From Ectothiorhodosinus mongolicus (lineage in GTDB: Bacteria; Pseudomonadota; Gammaproteobacteria; Ectothiorhodospirales; Ectothiorhodospiraceae): a stretch of 64,000 nt of DNA. The DNA lies in contig NZ_CP023018.1 of the NCBI RefSeq assembly GCF_022406875.1, positions 1,068,784-1,132,783 on the forward strand, in the 5' to 3' direction. The notes below the pieces were generated by a model that ran no database searches, was not told the DNA's origin, and saw nothing but the letters and a program-made list of their open reading frames with translations. Each line of letters opens with the position of its first letter. The first letter of the stretch is position 1. This document shows, one piece after another, positions 63,604 through 64,000 of the stretch. Both the position numbers and the translations under genes were made by a program.

Positions 63604-64000
63604 TCATTCGCCCGGTGCCTTGACTTCGAGGATTTCGACGTCCACCACAATGGTGTGCCCCGCGAGCGGGTGATTGAAATCCACGCGCACTTGATCAGCC
63701 TCCAATGCTTGGATCACTCCCGGGATTTGGGTGCCGGTAGGTGTATCAAAACCGATCAGCATGCCTAGTTCTAATTCCATATCTTTGGGAAAATCTCCGC
63801 GCGGCATCGTCTGGATGGCGCTGCTGCTAGGCAGGCCAAAGGCTTTTTCCGGCGGCAAGGTGGTTTGCTGGCGCATGCCCACATCTAAACCAGCGATCAG
63901 GCCCTCCAAACACTCGTGAAATTCTCCCGAACCAACAACAAACTCAACCGCTTGGCTTTGCGGTTGCCGGGTATCGTCCACCACGCGCCCATCTTCTAAA
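63604..64000 (-). CDS. fkpB: FKBP-type peptidyl-prolyl isomerase (SlpA/FkpB), 5' end outside the window
   Basis: The C-terminal 131 residues of a SlyD/FkpB-like isomerase, open through the right edge (reading LEDGRVVDDTR there). AFGLPSSSAIQTMPRGDFPKD is the insert-in-flap domain and VRVDFNHPLAGHTIVVDVEILEV the family C-terminus. It folds cytoplasmic proteins. The frame contains a GTG at 63984, but the family sequence continues upstream of it, so the start is off the window. It precedes ispH. Confidence 0.93.
   Translation of the reverse strand, partial: LEDGRVVDDTRQPQSQAVEFVVGSGEFHECLEGLIAGLDVGMRQQTTLPPEKAFGLPSSSAIQTMPRGDFPKDMELELGMLIGFDTPTGTQIPGVIQALEADQVRVDFNHPLAGHTIVVDVEILEVKAPGE

Overview
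The window is a piece of a gammaproteobacterial chromosome. It carries ordinary housekeeping genes plus markers of sulfur-based energy metabolism: a flavocytochrome c sulfide dehydrogenase pair, an octaheme tetrathionate-reductase-family cytochrome with its own cytochrome b, and two FNR-type regulators. Gene orders such as comM-rsmE-gshB, ruvX-pyrR-pyrB-pyrC', porin-glnK-amtB next to ubiK, and glyQ-glyS point to the Pseudomonas/Chromatiales side of the class. A chemolithotrophic or facultatively anaerobic sulfur oxidiser is my inference; the genus cannot be told from this sequence. I see no prophage, insertion sequence, CRISPR array or rRNA. The window is almost fully coding, and no gap without a gene exceeds 300 bases.

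Layout. 1-2.1 kb: 5' part of glnL (ntrB) and glnA, read leftward, with a sigma-54 promoter and an NtrC site. 2.1-8.3 kb: glyQS, an acyltransferase gene, tatD, ferredoxin-NADP reductase, zur and a small DUF465 gene. 8.3-12 kb: fccAB, a lipid A acyltransferase gene, a terminator-ended and apparently highly structured non-coding stretch, and an FNR gene. 12.1-18.9 kb: hisBHAFIE, tatABC and gpmI in one rightward series. 19-24.4 kb (leftward): FetAB-like ABC transporter, speA and an MFS transporter, beside a pseudopilin gene. 24.5-30.3 kb: typA, an SAH riboswitch with ahcY-metF, a coiled-coil protein and a TorD-like chaperone. 30.3-38.2 kb: bioD, purC, class 1B pyrD, a secreted FKBP-rhodanese fusion, trmL, lrgAB, a threonine tRNA and two SDR-type genes. 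38.2-44.5 kb: second FNR gene, ppsA-ppsR, cysQ, nudE and a DsbD_2/TauE-like membrane protein. 44.5-56.8 kb: one closely packed leftward series of 15 genes from comM to yggT, including the pyrimidine genes and an ApbE-NusG_II-Gx trio. 56.9-59.2 kb: octaheme cytochrome and cytochrome b. 59.2-62.6 kb: ubiK and the nitrogen-regulated porin-glnK-amtB unit. 62.6-64 kb: ispH and fkpB, the latter running off the edge.

How the parts fit. Nitrogen control appears at both ends: glnA and porin-glnK-amtB each have a sigma-54 -24/-12 promoter with NtrC-type sites about 115-130 bases upstream, and ntrB lies just downstream of glnA. Pyrimidine synthesis is a mosaic. The DHOase-like protein has lost its metal ligands, so it should be the structural PyrC' partner of PyrB. 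The dihydroorotate dehydrogenase is the NAD-linked PyrD1B/PyrK type rather than the quinone-linked enzyme usual in this class. The Tat translocase encoded here could export the FccB precursor, which has a twin-arginine signal.

The best candidates for something undescribed are the structured RNA at about 10997-11225, the FKBP-rhodanese fusion, the octaheme cytochrome-cytochrome b pair, and the ApbE-NusG_II-Gx insertion in the gshB-tonB-pyr operon. None is proven new from sequence alone.
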